Source: Mesorhizobium huakuii
Lineage (GTDB): Bacteria > Pseudomonadota > Alphaproteobacteria > Rhizobiales > Rhizobiaceae
DNA length: 64,000 bases
Direction: 5' to 3'
Assembly (NCBI RefSeq): GCF_030160235.1
Contig: NZ_BSNY01000027.1
Span: forward strand, 124,001-188,000
The position numbers and the translations under genes are program-made. This document shows, piece after piece, positions 17,366 to 26,564 of the stretch; the first letter of the stretch is position 1; each line of letters begins with the position of its first letter. Under the pieces are notes generated by a model. The model was given only the letters and a program-made list of their open reading frames with translations, searched no databases and was not told the DNA's origin.

Positions 17366-17394
17366 CAAAAGCCCGGCTCGAAGCCAGGCTTTTG
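17366..17394 (-). terminator. Intrinsic terminator of the DMGDH-like gene
   Basis: CAAAAGCC (17366-17373) pairs with GGCTTTTG (17387-17394), and the inner GGCT pairs with AGCC with one C-A mismatch between. On the minus strand the stem is followed by TCTTTTT. It ends the minus-strand transcript of the gene starting at 19983. Confidence 0.8.
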
Positions 17395-17421
17395 CGGTCG
17401 GTCGGTTGCTCCGGCCGAACC

Positions 17422-19983
17422 TCAGCTGCGCGGCTTGAGATTCTCCGGGTCATAAAGCGGCTTGTAGCCGACGCCGGCGACTTCGACAGGATAGGTCTCC
17501 CCGAAATACTCGACATTGAGCTTGCGGCCTTCCTGCGCATACGAATGCGGCAGATAGGCAAGCGCGATGTTCTTGCCGATGGTCGGCCCGTAGGCGACCG
17601 AGGTGGTGAAGGAGCGGCGGCCGAGTTCGTCGACCAGCGTCTCGCCCGTGTCGGGATCCAGCACCGGCATGGTGCCCACGGGATAGCGCGCCACGCCCTT
17701 GGAATCGGTGTTTTCGGTCATCACCAGCGTGCACAAAGTCGCCGGCTGGTGCTCGCGGGCGCGATACTCCACATGCTTGGCCTTGCCGCAGAAATCGTTC
17801 TCCTTGACCTTCGGCCGCGCCAGATCGGCTTCCAGCAGATTGTATTCGGTCAAAAGGTCGGCGTTCTGCAGGCGCAGGCTCTTTTCCATGCGGCGCGTGT
17901 TGGCATAGGTCTCGACACCGAACGGCATAACGCCGGTCGAGCGCAGCGCGTCCCAGACGGCGAGGCCATCCTCGTAGCGCATATGCAGTTCCCAGCCCTG
18001 CTCGCCGACATAGGAGATGCGGAAGGCAGTGACATCCTTGCCGCCGATCCTCACCGGCTTGATCGCCGCGAAGGGGAAATTCTCCGGCGAAAGGCCTTCG
18101 GGATTCTCGACCACCTTCTGCAAGGTGGTGCGGGCATTCGGCCCCCAGATGCCGATGGTGACGTATTTCTCCGTCACATCGGTGATGGTGGCGTCAAAGC
18201 CTTTGTCCTGCGCGGTGCGCTGCATGTAGCGGAAGTCGCGCGGACCGGCGTCGGCACCATCGATCACCCGGCAGCGATCCGCCATGCGGATGACGGTGAA
18301 GTCGGCGCGCACCATGCCTTCCTCGTCGAGGAAGTGGGTGTAGATGCCCTTGCCGATGTTGTTGTCGCCGCCGATCTTGGCCGCGCACAGCCATTCCAGC
18401 AGCGCGACATGGTCGGGTCCTTCGACGTCGTACATCGAGAAGTGCGACAGGTTGACGATGCCGCAATCCTCGCTCATCGCCAGGTGCTCGGCATTGGAAA
18501 CGCGCCAGAAATGGCGGTTGTCCCACTCATTCTCGCGTACGGGAACGCGGTTGCCATATTTCTCAAGCAGGTGCTCGTTGGCGGCGTAACCATGCGCACG
18601 CTCCCAGCCGCCCAGTTCCATGAAGTAGCCGCCGAGTTCCTTCTCGCGCTCCCAGAACGGCGAGCGCCTGATATTGCGGGCCTTGGAGAACGGCTCGCGC
18701 GGATGCACCGCGGGATTATAGACCTTCATCGCCGTCTCGGTGCAGCGATCCCAGATGAACTGCTCCTTCGTCTGGTGCGGATAGAAGCGCGCATAGTCGA
18801 TGGCGTGGTGATCGATTGCGGTGCGGCCGTCCGTCATCCAGTCGGCGATAAGCTTGCCCATGCCGGGGCCGTCCTTGACCCAGATGGCGACGGCATACCA
18901 GAGGCCCCGCACCTTCTGGCTTTCGCCCATGGACGGGCCGCCATCGGCGGTCACCTGCAGCAGGCCGTTGAAGGAATGGCTTTCGTTGTAGCCGAGTTCG
19001 CCCAGGATTGGCGTCAGCTCCATGGCGCGCTCGAGCGGCGCCAGGATCTGCTCCATGTCGAGGTCACGCTGCGACGGCGACAGCCGTGCCTCATGCTTCT
19101 CCAGCAGATCGCGCGGATGGCAAAGGCGCGGGTTGTTTTCTTCGTAATAGCCCCACTCGATCTGGCCGCCCTCGGCGGTCTTGGGGTCGCCTGTGTCGCG
19201 CATATAGGCCGAGTTGCCCTGGTCGCGCAGCAGCGGCCAGCCGATCTCCTTGCCGGTGCCGGCGAACTCGTTGTACGGCCCGAAGAAAGTCAGCGGATGG
19301 TCGATCGGCATGACCGGCAAATCCTCGCCGACCATTTCCGCGATCAGCCGGCCCCAGATGCCGGCGCAGACGATGACATAGTCGGCCTCGATGGTGCCGC
19401 GATCGGTCACCACGGCGCTGATGCGGCCGTCCTTGACGACGAGCGACTTGGCCGGCGTGTTGGCGAAGGATTTCAGCTTGCCCGACGCTTCAGCCTGGTC
19501 GACCAGCTTGCCGGCGACGGTCTGCGAGCGCGGGATGACCAGACCTGCGTCCGGATCCCAAAGGCCACCCTGCACCATCCCCTCTTCGATCAGCGGGAAT
19601 TTTTCCTTGATCTCCGCTGGTTCGATCAGGCGCGCGCGCGTGCCAAAGGCCTTCGCCGAGGCGATCTTGCGCTTGATCTCGTCCATGCGGCTGTCGTCGC
19701 CGACGCGCGCCACTTCGAGGCCGCCGATGCGGGCGTAGTGCCCCATCTTCTCGTAGAAATCGATGGAATAGAGCGTCGTCCAGCAGGACAGGAAATCGTG
19801 GCTGGTGGTGTAGCAGAAGTCGGAAGCGTGCGCGGTCGAGCCGATATCGGTCGGAATGCCCGACTTGTCGATGCCGACAATGTCGGACCAACCACGCTCG
19901 ATCAGGTGATGGGCGATCGATGCGCCGACAATACCGCCCAGGCCGATGATGACGACCTTCGCCTTTTTCGGAAACTCTGCCAT
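17422..19983 (-). CDS. FAD-dependent oxidoreductase, dimethylglycine/sarcosine dehydrogenase-like, with GcvT domain
   Basis: An 853-aa two-part enzyme. The N-terminal DAO-type FAD domain starts VVIIGLGGIVGASIAHHL; IGSTAHASDF with His52 is the position where the family attaches FAD covalently. The C-terminal half (from ~residue 460) is a GcvT/aminomethyltransferase folate domain ending in the usual GCV_T_C module. Such enzymes oxidatively demethylate dimethylglycine, sarcosine or related amines and give methylene-THF. It is longer than, and diverged from, the two 817-aa homologues at 43487 and 48014, so its substrate probably differs. It is monocistronic. A TGTCGC (minus strand, 20083-20078) lies about 95 bases upstream. 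Confidence 0.85.
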   Translation of the reverse strand: MAEFPKKAKVVIIGLGGIVGASIAHHLIERGWSDIVGIDKSGIPTDIGSTAHASDFCYTTSHDFLSCWTTLYSIDFYEKMGHYARIGGLEVARVGDDSRMDEIKRKIASAKAFGTRARLIEPAEIKEKFPLIEEGMVQGGLWDPDAGLVIPRSQTVAGKLVDQAEASGKLKSFANTPAKSLVVKDGRISAVVTDRGTIEADYVIVCAGIWGRLIAEMVGEDLPVMPIDHPLTFFGPYNEFAGTGKEIGWPLLRDQGNSAYMRDTGDPKTAEGGQIEWGYYEENNPRLCHPRDLLEKHEARLSPSQRDLDMEQILAPLERAMELTPILGELGYNESHSFNGLLQVTADGGPSMGESQKVRGLWYAVAIWVKDGPGMGKLIADWMTDGRTAIDHHAIDYARFYPHQTKEQFIWDRCTETAMKVYNPAVHPREPFSKARNIRRSPFWEREKELGGYFMELGGWERAHGYAANEHLLEKYGNRVPVRENEWDNRHFWRVSNAEHLAMSEDCGIVNLSHFSMYDVEGPDHVALLEWLCAAKIGGDNNIGKGIYTHFLDEEGMVRADFTVIRMADRCRVIDGADAGPRDFRYMQRTAQDKGFDATITDVTEKYVTIGIWGPNARTTLQKVVENPEGLSPENFPFAAIKPVRIGGKDVTAFRISYVGEQGWELHMRYEDGLAVWDALRSTGVMPFGVETYANTRRMEKSLRLQNADLLTEYNLLEADLARPKVKENDFCGKAKHVEYRAREHQPATLCTLVMTENTDSKGVARYPVGTMPVLDPDTGETLVDELGRRSFTTSVAYGPTIGKNIALAYLPHSYAQEGRKLNVEYFGETYPVEVAGVGYKPLYDPENLKPRS

Positions 19984-20102
19984 TGCCCGCGACTCCAGAT
20001 GCTATTGCGGGCAGCGTCGGCGCCCGTTTGATCGGCGCACAATATGCAGACGACAGGCACGGCGCTACCGCCTGTTTGCGACACGCTGCGGGTGTGGCGC
20101 GA

Positions 20103-20118
20103 CCCGATCCGGATCGGG
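20103..20118. repeat. 16-bp perfect palindrome
   Basis: CCCGATCCGGATCGGG is self-complementary and lies in the 151-base gap between the FkbM gene end and the start of the DMGDH-like gene. On the minus strand T-rich sequence precedes rather than follows it, so it is not a terminator of the FkbM operon. It could be an operator for the DMGDH-like gene. Confidence 0.45.
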
Positions 20119-20134
20119 CAAAAAACGCCAGCCG

Positions 20135-20893
20135 CTAGGCGAAGGCCCAAACGTCCTCGGCCTGAAAACCGACCTGGTAGCCCGCCGTCTTCAGCTTGAC
20201 CACGACCTGGCCGATCTCGGTGGCCGGCAACGCGCCGACCTCGACCTTGATCATCCCGGGGCGGTAGCGTTTCAGATCAAGCTGTTCGAAGACGATCCAG
20301 TCGGCACCCTCACAATCGACGAGGAAGGCATCGATATGGCTGATGCCGTTGCGATCGAGCAGCGCCTGCAGCGTTTCCGACGGCACCTCGATATCCCTGA
20401 GGTGCGGCGCGAATTTGTTGAAATTGGCGTCGGCCTCGCCCCAGGCATTTTTGCCCGACATCAGATTGGTGTCGGTGACCGAGGAGCAGCCGATGAACTC
20501 GATCGGCAGCGTGCCGGCCTCGAGCGCCACGGCATCGAAAGTGTGGACCGTGATCGTGCCCTTGGTTTTTGTGACGGCCACCGGCTCGATGATGAAGCGG
20601 TCGGTGTCGGGATAGTTGGCGCGCAGCCGCTTCTGATTGTACGGGATCGGCTCGACCAGCATGGCGCGAGCACCGGCAATCCTGTGCAGCCACGGCGTCA
20701 CATCGTCGAACAGTGCACCGTCGCAGGCACCGACATTGACCATCTGGAACGGCTGCCCTGATCTGCCGAAGCGCGCTTTCAGCGCCGCCTTGGCCAGGAA
20801 TTTCGTGCCGCGCAGCGACGGCCCGCGATCGAGCAGGCCCGAGGGAAGGCCGAGCGACAAGGCGATGCGCGCCAGGCTGGACAGCGAACTCAT
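20135..20893 (-). CDS. FkbM-family methyltransferase
   Basis: A 252-aa SAM-dependent methyltransferase. QMVNVGACDGALFDDV near residue 50 is the SAM-binding motif I, and FLVDCEGADWIVFEQL near 192 is the second conserved FkbM motif. FkbM proteins O-methylate sugars, including polysaccharide and Nod-factor-like glycans. It is the last gene of the seven-gene minus-strand operon and overlaps the membrane-protein gene by 4 bases, so methylation of the glycan made by this pathway is likely (inference). Confidence 0.85.
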   Translation of the reverse strand: MSSLSSLARIALSLGLPSGLLDRGPSLRGTKFLAKAALKARFGRSGQPFQMVNVGACDGALFDDVTPWLHRIAGARAMLVEPIPYNQKRLRANYPDTDRFIIEPVAVTKTKGTITVHTFDAVALEAGTLPIEFIGCSSVTDTNLMSGKNAWGEADANFNKFAPHLRDIEVPSETLQALLDRNGISHIDAFLVDCEGADWIVFEQLDLKRYRPGMIKVEVGALPATEIGQVVVKLKTAGYQVGFQAEDVWAFA

Positions 20894-22122
20894 GGCTTGT
20901 CTCCGGGAATGACGTGCAAGGCGGCGCGATGCTCACCGCGGACCACGGCTGCCCACAGCCTCATGAACGGTGGCGCCAGCAGCAGGAAGGGCGGGATCAG
21001 ATGCGGGAAATAGATGCGCGTGTCGTGAATCGGGAAGACCGTGAACTTGGCCAGCGCACCCAGCACCAGTGCCGCGAACAGAATGCCGGCACGGCGGTCA
21101 AGGCGGAAGCCGGCACGGGCGGCGGCGAACCAGCCGGCCAGTGCCAGCACGGAAACGCCGACCCAGCTGTTCAGGTTGACGGCGCGCAGCAGCGATGTTG
21201 CAAACGCCCTGAGATAGGCGGTGCCCGAGAACGCCGGCTCGAACCCGTCCATATTGTAGTGCTGCTCGATGCTGGAGAACCACAGATGCGGCCACCAGCC
21301 GGGATGCTGGGCCCAGTGCGAAATGGCGAAATAGGCGACGAAGGACGCGGCAAACCCGGCCAGCGCGCCCCACGCCTTCTGCCGGAAGGCGACCAGCAGC
21401 ACCGCGAATATGGCCAGGAAGACAATATTGTCCGGCCGCACCATGAAGGCGAGGAAGAGCAGGATCGCCGTCGCCGCCTCGCGGCCCCTGACATAGGCGT
21501 AGAGCCCGCCGAGCAGCAGCGCCGACGTCAGCAGGTCCGGTGTCGAAGCGCGCGCCGCGTCACCAAAATCAGCCATGATCAGCACCGCGCCGACCACCGG
21601 CGCCAAGGCCAGGGCCTTTTCCCTGTGCAGCCAGACCAGCGTGATCGCGCCGAACAGCAGCACCGAAAACACCTGCACGAGCCGCATCGCCGCGACCGGC
21701 GACATCACCGCGCTCAGTGTCGACAGGATCTCCGCGTAGAGGAATTTGATCCGGTACATGCCGAGCAGCGAATGGAAATCGGCGGCATTCTCCGTCATGT
21801 GGCTGCGAAAGCCGCCGCCATCGTCGGTCAGCGCCTTGTAGTCGCTGGCCGACACGCCCGATTTGACGGTGGTGTAGGCGTAGTCATGCAGCGCCTGCGC
21901 ATCGGGATAGGTGCCCTCCTCCGATATTGCGAGATAGGGCAGCATGTCCCAGTTGGCGTCAGGCATCACCCACGCGGTGAATGCCGTCAGCAGGATGTAG
22001 AGCGCGAAGGCCGCCGCACCGATCGGTGCGGCCAGCCGCGCATAGGTCCCCTCGCCCCACGCCAGACCGGTCTCGGTGAGCCGGTCGAGCGGGTTCTTCG
22101 CAGCGGGAGACTTGGTCAGCAT
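20890..22122 (-). CDS. Multi-pass membrane protein, GT-C/GT39-like glycosyltransferase candidate
   Basis: A 410-aa protein with about ten hydrophobic segments. The first transmembrane helix (LYILLTAFTAWVM) is followed by a loop with DANWDMLPYL, acidic residues in the place where GT-C enzymes hold their catalytic Asp. GT-C enzymes take sugars from polyprenyl-phosphate donors on the outer face of the inner membrane. No exact family is recognised. It lies 3 bases after the aminotransferase gene and overlaps FkbM by 4. With the UbiA and DprE1-like genes in the operon it is the best candidate for the transferase using their lipid-linked sugar; the assignment is inference. Confidence 0.6.
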   Translation of the reverse strand: MLTKSPAAKNPLDRLTETGLAWGEGTYARLAAPIGAAAFALYILLTAFTAWVMPDANWDMLPYLAISEEGTYPDAQALHDYAYTTVKSGVSASDYKALTDDGGGFRSHMTENAADFHSLLGMYRIKFLYAEILSTLSAVMSPVAAMRLVQVFSVLLFGAITLVWLHREKALALAPVVGAVLIMADFGDAARASTPDLLTSALLLGGLYAYVRGREAATAILLFLAFMVRPDNIVFLAIFAVLLVAFRQKAWGALAGFAASFVAYFAISHWAQHPGWWPHLWFSSIEQHYNMDGFEPAFSGTAYLRAFATSLLRAVNLNSWVGVSVLALAGWFAAARAGFRLDRRAGILFAALVLGALAKFTVFPIHDTRIYFPHLIPPFLLLAPPFMRLWAAVVRGEHRAALHVIPGDKP

Positions 22123-22125
22123 GGC

Positions 22126-23598
22126 TCAACGAACCTGGCTTTTGACGAAATCCTTCACGATCGACACGGTGCCGCGCGACAGCAGGCTGTCGAAGGCATC
22201 GACGAAGGCGTCGACATGCTCGCGCTGGCAGATCAGAGGCGGCTCGAGCCGGATGACGTTGCGGTTGTATTCGGTGAAGGCGACGAGCACGTCGTAGTCG
22301 CGCAGCAGCAGCGCACCGACGAAGCCTGACAGCGAGCCCTTCAGCTTGTCGTCGAGCACGCTGACGATCGGACGCAGCACCATCGGCAAGGTCTGCGAGA
22401 AGTCGTGGAACTCGAGCCCGACCATAAGACCCTTGCCGCGCACATCCTTGATGATCTTCGGATATTTTTCCTTGAGCGCCTGCAGCCGCTGCAGCAGATA
22501 GTCGCCGGTGGCGGCGGCGTTGTCGATCAGCCCCTCGTCATAGAGCACGTTGAGCGCCTCGATCGAGGTGACGCAGGCCTCGCCCAAGCCGCCAAAGGTT
22601 GCCATGGCATGGATCATCGCCGTTTTCGGCGTGCCGTAGGCCTTCATGTAAACGTCGCGTTTGGCGATCATCGCACCGACCGCCGCCTTGCCGCCGCCGA
22701 GCGACTTGGCCAGCGCCGTCACGTCGGGCACGACACCGTAATGTTCGAAGGCATAGAAGCGGCCCGAGCGGCCATAGCCGCACTGCACTTCGTCGGCCAC
22801 CCACAGCACGCCATACTGGTCGCACAGCGCGCGCAGCTTCTGCCAGTATTGCGCCTCTGCCTGGATGATGCCGCCGCCGCCCTGGATAGTCTCGAGGACG
22901 ATGACGCCGACCTCCGGATCACTACGGAACAGCCGCTCGACCGCCGCGATGTCGCCGAAGGGAATGCGCACCGTATTGTCCGCCATCTTGAAGTCGGCGC
23001 GATAGAGCTGGCCGTCGGTGATGCCGAGCACGCCCTTGGTCTTGCCGTGGAAGGAATTCTCGGCATAGACGATTTTCGGCCGCTTCGGACCCGCCGCGCG
23101 CTCCGCAAGCTTCACCGCCGCTTCCATCGCCTCCGAGCCGGACGAGCCCAGAAACACCATGTCGAGATCGCCGGGCGAACATTTTGCGAGGTTGTGCGCG
23201 AGCGCTGCCGCATATTGCGACATGAAGGCGATGGCGATTTCCTGGCGCTTCTCCTCCTGGAATTTTTTGCGCGCTTCGAGGATACGCGGATGGTTGTGGC
23301 CGAAGGCCAGCGAGCCAAATCCGCCGAAGAAGTCGAGGATCTTGCGGCCGTTCTGGTCGATGTAGAACATGCCCTCGGCGCGCTCGATCTTGACCTTGTG
23401 GAAGCCGAGCAGCTTCATGAAATGCAGCTGGCCAGGATTGAGATGCGCCTTGAACAGGTCGGTCATGCGGGCGACATCCATCGCCTTGGCCTGCTCGACG
23501 CTGATCAGATCGGGCTTGGCGATGGTGGCGGGCGACAGCGCCGGCGCGCTCACCATGGTGAGCGCATTTGTCTGTTCGGGCTTGGCCATGACGGTCAT
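22126..23598 (-). CDS. Class III (aspartate family) PLP-dependent aminotransferase
   Basis: A 490-aa fold-type I aminotransferase. Recognisable parts are FFGGFGSLAFGHNHPRI near residue 90, GSSGSEAMEAAVKLA near 151, the PLP phosphate/Asp segment WVADEVQCGYGRSG near 266 and the Schiff-base Lys298 in TALAKSLGGG. It is longer than typical acetylornithine aminotransferases (about 400 aa), with an extra 60 residues in front. The substrate is unknown. CAGGAG lies six bases before ATG 23598. In this operon it could make an amino sugar or aminoalcohol, though class III enzymes usually act on omega-amino groups. Confidence 0.8.
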   Translation of the reverse strand: MTVMAKPEQTNALTMVSAPALSPATIAKPDLISVEQAKAMDVARMTDLFKAHLNPGQLHFMKLLGFHKVKIERAEGMFYIDQNGRKILDFFGGFGSLAFGHNHPRILEARKKFQEEKRQEIAIAFMSQYAAALAHNLAKCSPGDLDMVFLGSSGSEAMEAAVKLAERAAGPKRPKIVYAENSFHGKTKGVLGITDGQLYRADFKMADNTVRIPFGDIAAVERLFRSDPEVGVIVLETIQGGGGIIQAEAQYWQKLRALCDQYGVLWVADEVQCGYGRSGRFYAFEHYGVVPDVTALAKSLGGGKAAVGAMIAKRDVYMKAYGTPKTAMIHAMATFGGLGEACVTSIEALNVLYDEGLIDNAAATGDYLLQRLQALKEKYPKIIKDVRGKGLMVGLEFHDFSQTLPMVLRPIVSVLDDKLKGSLSGFVGALLLRDYDVLVAFTEYNRNVIRLEPPLICQREHVDAFVDAFDSLLSRGTVSIVKDFVKSQVR

Positions 23599-23657
23599 TT
23601 CAATCTCCTGTCCGCGCTACGACCAGCGTCGTGCGCCAAAACTGTTTGGCGGGACCG

Positions 23658-24665
23658 CTACTCGGCGGGCACATGTTTGGTGGCGACGGCAGGCCCGGCC
23701 TTCTTGGCGCGGTATTCGCTATAGGCGGCGATCAGCATGTCCTCGTCGCGATATTGCGGCACCCAGCCGAGTTGACGCTCGGCCTTGGACACGTCGAGCA
23801 CGCATTCCTCGTCGGCGATCAGATACTGTTCCGGATCCATGATCGGCATGTTCAAGAGGTCGAGCAGGTCTAGCGTGCGCTTGACCGCCCAGCCGGGCGT
23901 CGGCAGCAGGATCGACTTCGAGCCGGCATGGCGGATCAGGTCGCCGAGCAATTTCTTCACCGGCGGCGGGTTGAGGGAACCCAGATTATAGGCCTCGTTG
24001 GGCACGCCGGCCTTCCAGGCGGCGCGAGCAGCTTCCGCGCAATCGAAAACAGAAATGAACTGATAGGGATTCCTGCCCGAGCCAATCATCGGCACTGGAA
24101 GGTTCCAGTCTATCAACTTGAACAGCTTTTCGAGGATGCCGAGCCGGCCGGGACCGATGATCAGGCGCGGCCGAAACAGCGAGATCGACATACCGCGCTT
24201 GCGCCATTCGGCGCAGAGTTCCTCGGTCTTCTGCTTCGACCAGCCATATTCGCCGAGCGGTGCGACCGGATGCTCCTCGGTCATCGGCTGGGTGACAGTG
24301 TGGCCGTAGATCATGTCGGTCGTGTAGTGGACGAGCCTTGACGCACCGGCCTTGTCCATGGCCTGCACGATGTGCTCGGTGCCGTGGAAATTCACTGGAA
24401 AGAAGAAGTCGTGCCGCTTGGCCCGCACTTGGATCGGCGACAGCATCTTGGCCGACAGATTGTAGACCATGTCGTCGGCCTTCAGCCCGACGGCGGCGAC
24501 CGAAGCCGGATCGGTGACGTCGCATTGGACGAACCGGACATTGCGGTAGTGCGCAAGGTCGTTCCTGGCGATGTCGGCGACGACGACCTCTTCGCCATCG
24601 GCCACAAGCTTCAGGGCAAGGTGGCGACCGACGAAGCCGTCACCGCCGAAAATCACATGTCTCAT
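23658..24665 (-). CDS. NAD-dependent epimerase/dehydratase (extended SDR)
   Basis: A 335-aa extended SDR: FGGDGFVGRHLALKLVADG at the N-terminus binds NAD(P), YTTDMIYG gives the catalytic Thr/Ser region and YGWSKQKTEE holds the YxxxK pair near residue 140. It overlaps the small membrane protein by 4 bases. In the DprE1/DprE2 pathway a second dehydrogenase reduces the keto-sugar; DprE2 itself is a shorter classical SDR, so this protein may fill that step or modify a different nucleotide sugar. The choice cannot be made from sequence. Confidence 0.8.
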   Translation of the reverse strand: MRHVIFGGDGFVGRHLALKLVADGEEVVVADIARNDLAHYRNVRFVQCDVTDPASVAAVGLKADDMVYNLSAKMLSPIQVRAKRHDFFFPVNFHGTEHIVQAMDKAGASRLVHYTTDMIYGHTVTQPMTEEHPVAPLGEYGWSKQKTEELCAEWRKRGMSISLFRPRLIIGPGRLGILEKLFKLIDWNLPVPMIGSGRNPYQFISVFDCAEAARAAWKAGVPNEAYNLGSLNPPPVKKLLGDLIRHAGSKSILLPTPGWAVKRTLDLLDLLNMPIMDPEQYLIADEECVLDVSKAERQLGWVPQYRDEDMLIAAYSEYRAKKAGPAVATKHVPAE

Positions 24666-25096
24666 CGAACGGTCTCGTTTACAGGGATCTTGTCGGGCGC
24701 GATGGAAGCGGTCTGGTCCTCATGTCCCCGCCCGCTTTGCGCGATCAGCACCGTGCCGACGCAGATGAAGGCGATGCCGGCGATGCGCCAGCCATTCAGG
24801 TCCTCGCGGAAGACGAAATAGGCGAAGATGGCGACGGCGACATAGGCAAGGCTGAGGAAGGGATAGGCGAAGGAAAGCTCGACCTTGGACAGCACATAGA
24901 GGTGCGAGGCCATGGAAATCACGAAGGTGCAGAGCCCGAGGAAGACCCACGGGCTGAAGACGATCTGCAGCAGCTTGATGAGCGGATTTACGCCCTCGAA
25001 CGAGATGGGCCCAAGCGACATCATGCCCTGCTTCAGCATGAGCTGCGCGGCGGCATTGGTCATGACCGTAAAGAGAATGAAGACGATATATTTCAT
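24662..25096 (-). CDS. Small multidrug-resistance/EamA-like membrane protein (ArnE/F-type flippase candidate)
   Basis: A 144-aa protein with four transmembrane helices in the SMR layout (YIVFILFTVMTNAAAQLMLK first, FLSLAYVAVAIFAYFVFRED third). SMR-type proteins include drug exporters and also ArnE/ArnF, which move undecaprenyl-phosphate-aminoarabinose across the membrane. Position inside an operon for lipid-linked sugar synthesis favours the flippase reading; this is inference. I start it at ATG 25096 rather than the GTG at 25102. The C-terminal 25 residues are a polar tail. Confidence 0.65.
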   Translation of the reverse strand: MKYIVFILFTVMTNAAAQLMLKQGMMSLGPISFEGVNPLIKLLQIVFSPWVFLGLCTFVISMASHLYVLSKVELSFAYPFLSLAYVAVAIFAYFVFREDLNGWRIAGIAFICVGTVLIAQSGRGHEDQTASIAPDKIPVNETVR

Positions 25097-25212
25097 GCCC
25101 ACCCCGTGAATTCCTGTAATACAAATCCGAAAAGATTTCGTGAACTCACAAGACTGTTTTGAGTAAACCTTGGCATCAACTATTCGCTAACCACGATTCA
25201 TTCCATTTTTAT

Positions 25213-26562
25213 CTATTCGGCGGCCTCCGCGCCGTGCCGCCGCAGGTCGATGCCGCCAGCCGTGCGCGCCCAGAAATCGGACATGAAGGCAGGGTCGCGC
25301 AGCGCTTCCAGCCTCGGCCAGTCCGCGAAGGAAGCAGCAAAGATCGCCGCGCCCATGCGCGCATCCTTGTAGGGATTGACCGCCCCTCCGGCCGCGACCG
25401 TGATGCGGTCGAGTTCGCCAAGCAGGGCAAGCGTCGCCGTTCCCTTATTGGGAAAGTCCAGCGTCAGCGTGTAACCCGGCCTGGGGAACGACAGCAGCGC
25501 CGGCGAGCGGATCGAACCGAAGCGCTTCAGCACGGTGAGGAAGGACCCCTGCCCAGCTCGTCGGGCCGCCGCGAGCAATTCCGGCACGACGGAACGCGCG
25601 GCCTCTTCCGGTACCACGCTCTGGTGCTGGAACAGCCCCTTGGGGCCATAAAGCCGGTTCCAGTCGCGCACACCGTCAAGCGGGAAGAAGAAACTGTGGT
25701 AGCCGGTCTGGCGCGGCGCGGTCGCGCGACCTTTCTTCCACCGGTAGGCGGCGTTGAAAGCGGTCAGGAACGGCCGATTGAGCACATTGAAAGGCAGCTG
25801 GAACGGCACGGAAAGATTGCCGCCAGCGCGCGAGGCCGCATGCGAGCCATGCTCGGCATGGTTGCCGGTAAACAGCAGTCCGCGCCCGCTGTTGCGGCCG
25901 CCGGCGAGCTGATCGATCCAGGCGACCGCATATTCGTTGGCCTGGTCCGCCGCTGCCGCCAGATCGAAGAATTCGCCCAGGTTGCGGAACGGCGTCGTCT
26001 TCTCGACGATGTCGAGCGAAGGCACCCGCATCAGCCGGATCGAGGCCGACAGCATCAGGCCGGTCAGGCCCATGCCACCGATGGTGGCCGCAAACAGGCG
26101 CGGATTGTCTGATGCCGAGCAGCGATAGGTCTTTCCATCGGACCGCAGCAGCGTGAAGCTTTCGACGTGGCAGCCGAACGTGCCGCGCCGGTGATGGTTC
26201 TTGCCGTGCACGTCATTGGCGATGGCGCCGCCGAGCGTGACGAATTGCGTGCCCGGAACCACCGCCGGGAAGAAACCGTAAGGTGCGGCGTGCGCGATGA
26301 TATCGGACAGCAGCACACCGGCATCCGCTTCGAGCACGCCGCTCTCGGCGTTGAAGGCGCGGATATGGTTCAGTGCCCGCATATCGACGACCGCGCCGGC
26401 CCGGTTCTGGCAGGAATCGCCATAGGAGCGGCCATTGCCATAGGCGAGCAGCGAAGCTTCCTTCGCCTGGCCACCCCTGAGCAGCGCGATGGCATCGTCG
26501 GCGCGGATCGCTCGTGGCGCCGGCGGCGTGGCAAGGCCAAAGCTCCGAAAACGTTCGGCCAT
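25213..26562 (-). CDS. FAD-binding oxidoreductase, DprE1-like (decaprenylphosphoryl-ribose 2'-oxidase family)
   Basis: A 449-aa protein with a PCMH-type FAD domain. GNGRSYGDS (Tyr48) and DVHGKNHHRRGTFG (His119) correspond to Tyr60 and His132 of mycobacterial DprE1, and NPYKDARM (Lys399) to Lys418. The position of the inhibitor-reactive Cys387 (PGWNICVDFP in M. tuberculosis, from memory) is Thr367 here (PGYTLTLDFP). DprE1 oxidises C2 of a polyprenylphosphoryl ribose as the first half of its epimerisation to arabinose. The gene follows the UbiA-like gene by 2 bases, which strongly supports that role. Azorhizobium uses similar genes (noeCHOP) to make an arabinose donor. Confidence 0.8.
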   Translation of the reverse strand: MAERFRSFGLATPPAPRAIRADDAIALLRGGQAKEASLLAYGNGRSYGDSCQNRAGAVVDMRALNHIRAFNAESGVLEADAGVLLSDIIAHAAPYGFFPAVVPGTQFVTLGGAIANDVHGKNHHRRGTFGCHVESFTLLRSDGKTYRCSASDNPRLFAATIGGMGLTGLMLSASIRLMRVPSLDIVEKTTPFRNLGEFFDLAAAADQANEYAVAWIDQLAGGRNSGRGLLFTGNHAEHGSHAASRAGGNLSVPFQLPFNVLNRPFLTAFNAAYRWKKGRATAPRQTGYHSFFFPLDGVRDWNRLYGPKGLFQHQSVVPEEAARSVVPELLAAARRAGQGSFLTVLKRFGSIRSPALLSFPRPGYTLTLDFPNKGTATLALLGELDRITVAAGGAVNPYKDARMGAAIFAASFADWPRLEALRDPAFMSDFWARTAGGIDLRRHGAEAAE

Positions 26563-26564
26563 GC

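Noticed and set aside
17392-20031. 879-codon plus-strand open frame
   Set aside because: Antisense of the 853-aa DMGDH-like gene; no recognisable domain.
20119-20140. Terminator for the FkbM operon at its 3' end
   Set aside because: There is a minus-strand T-run after a GGCG/CGCC pairing, but the stem is only 4 bp and includes the stop codon; too weak to annotate.
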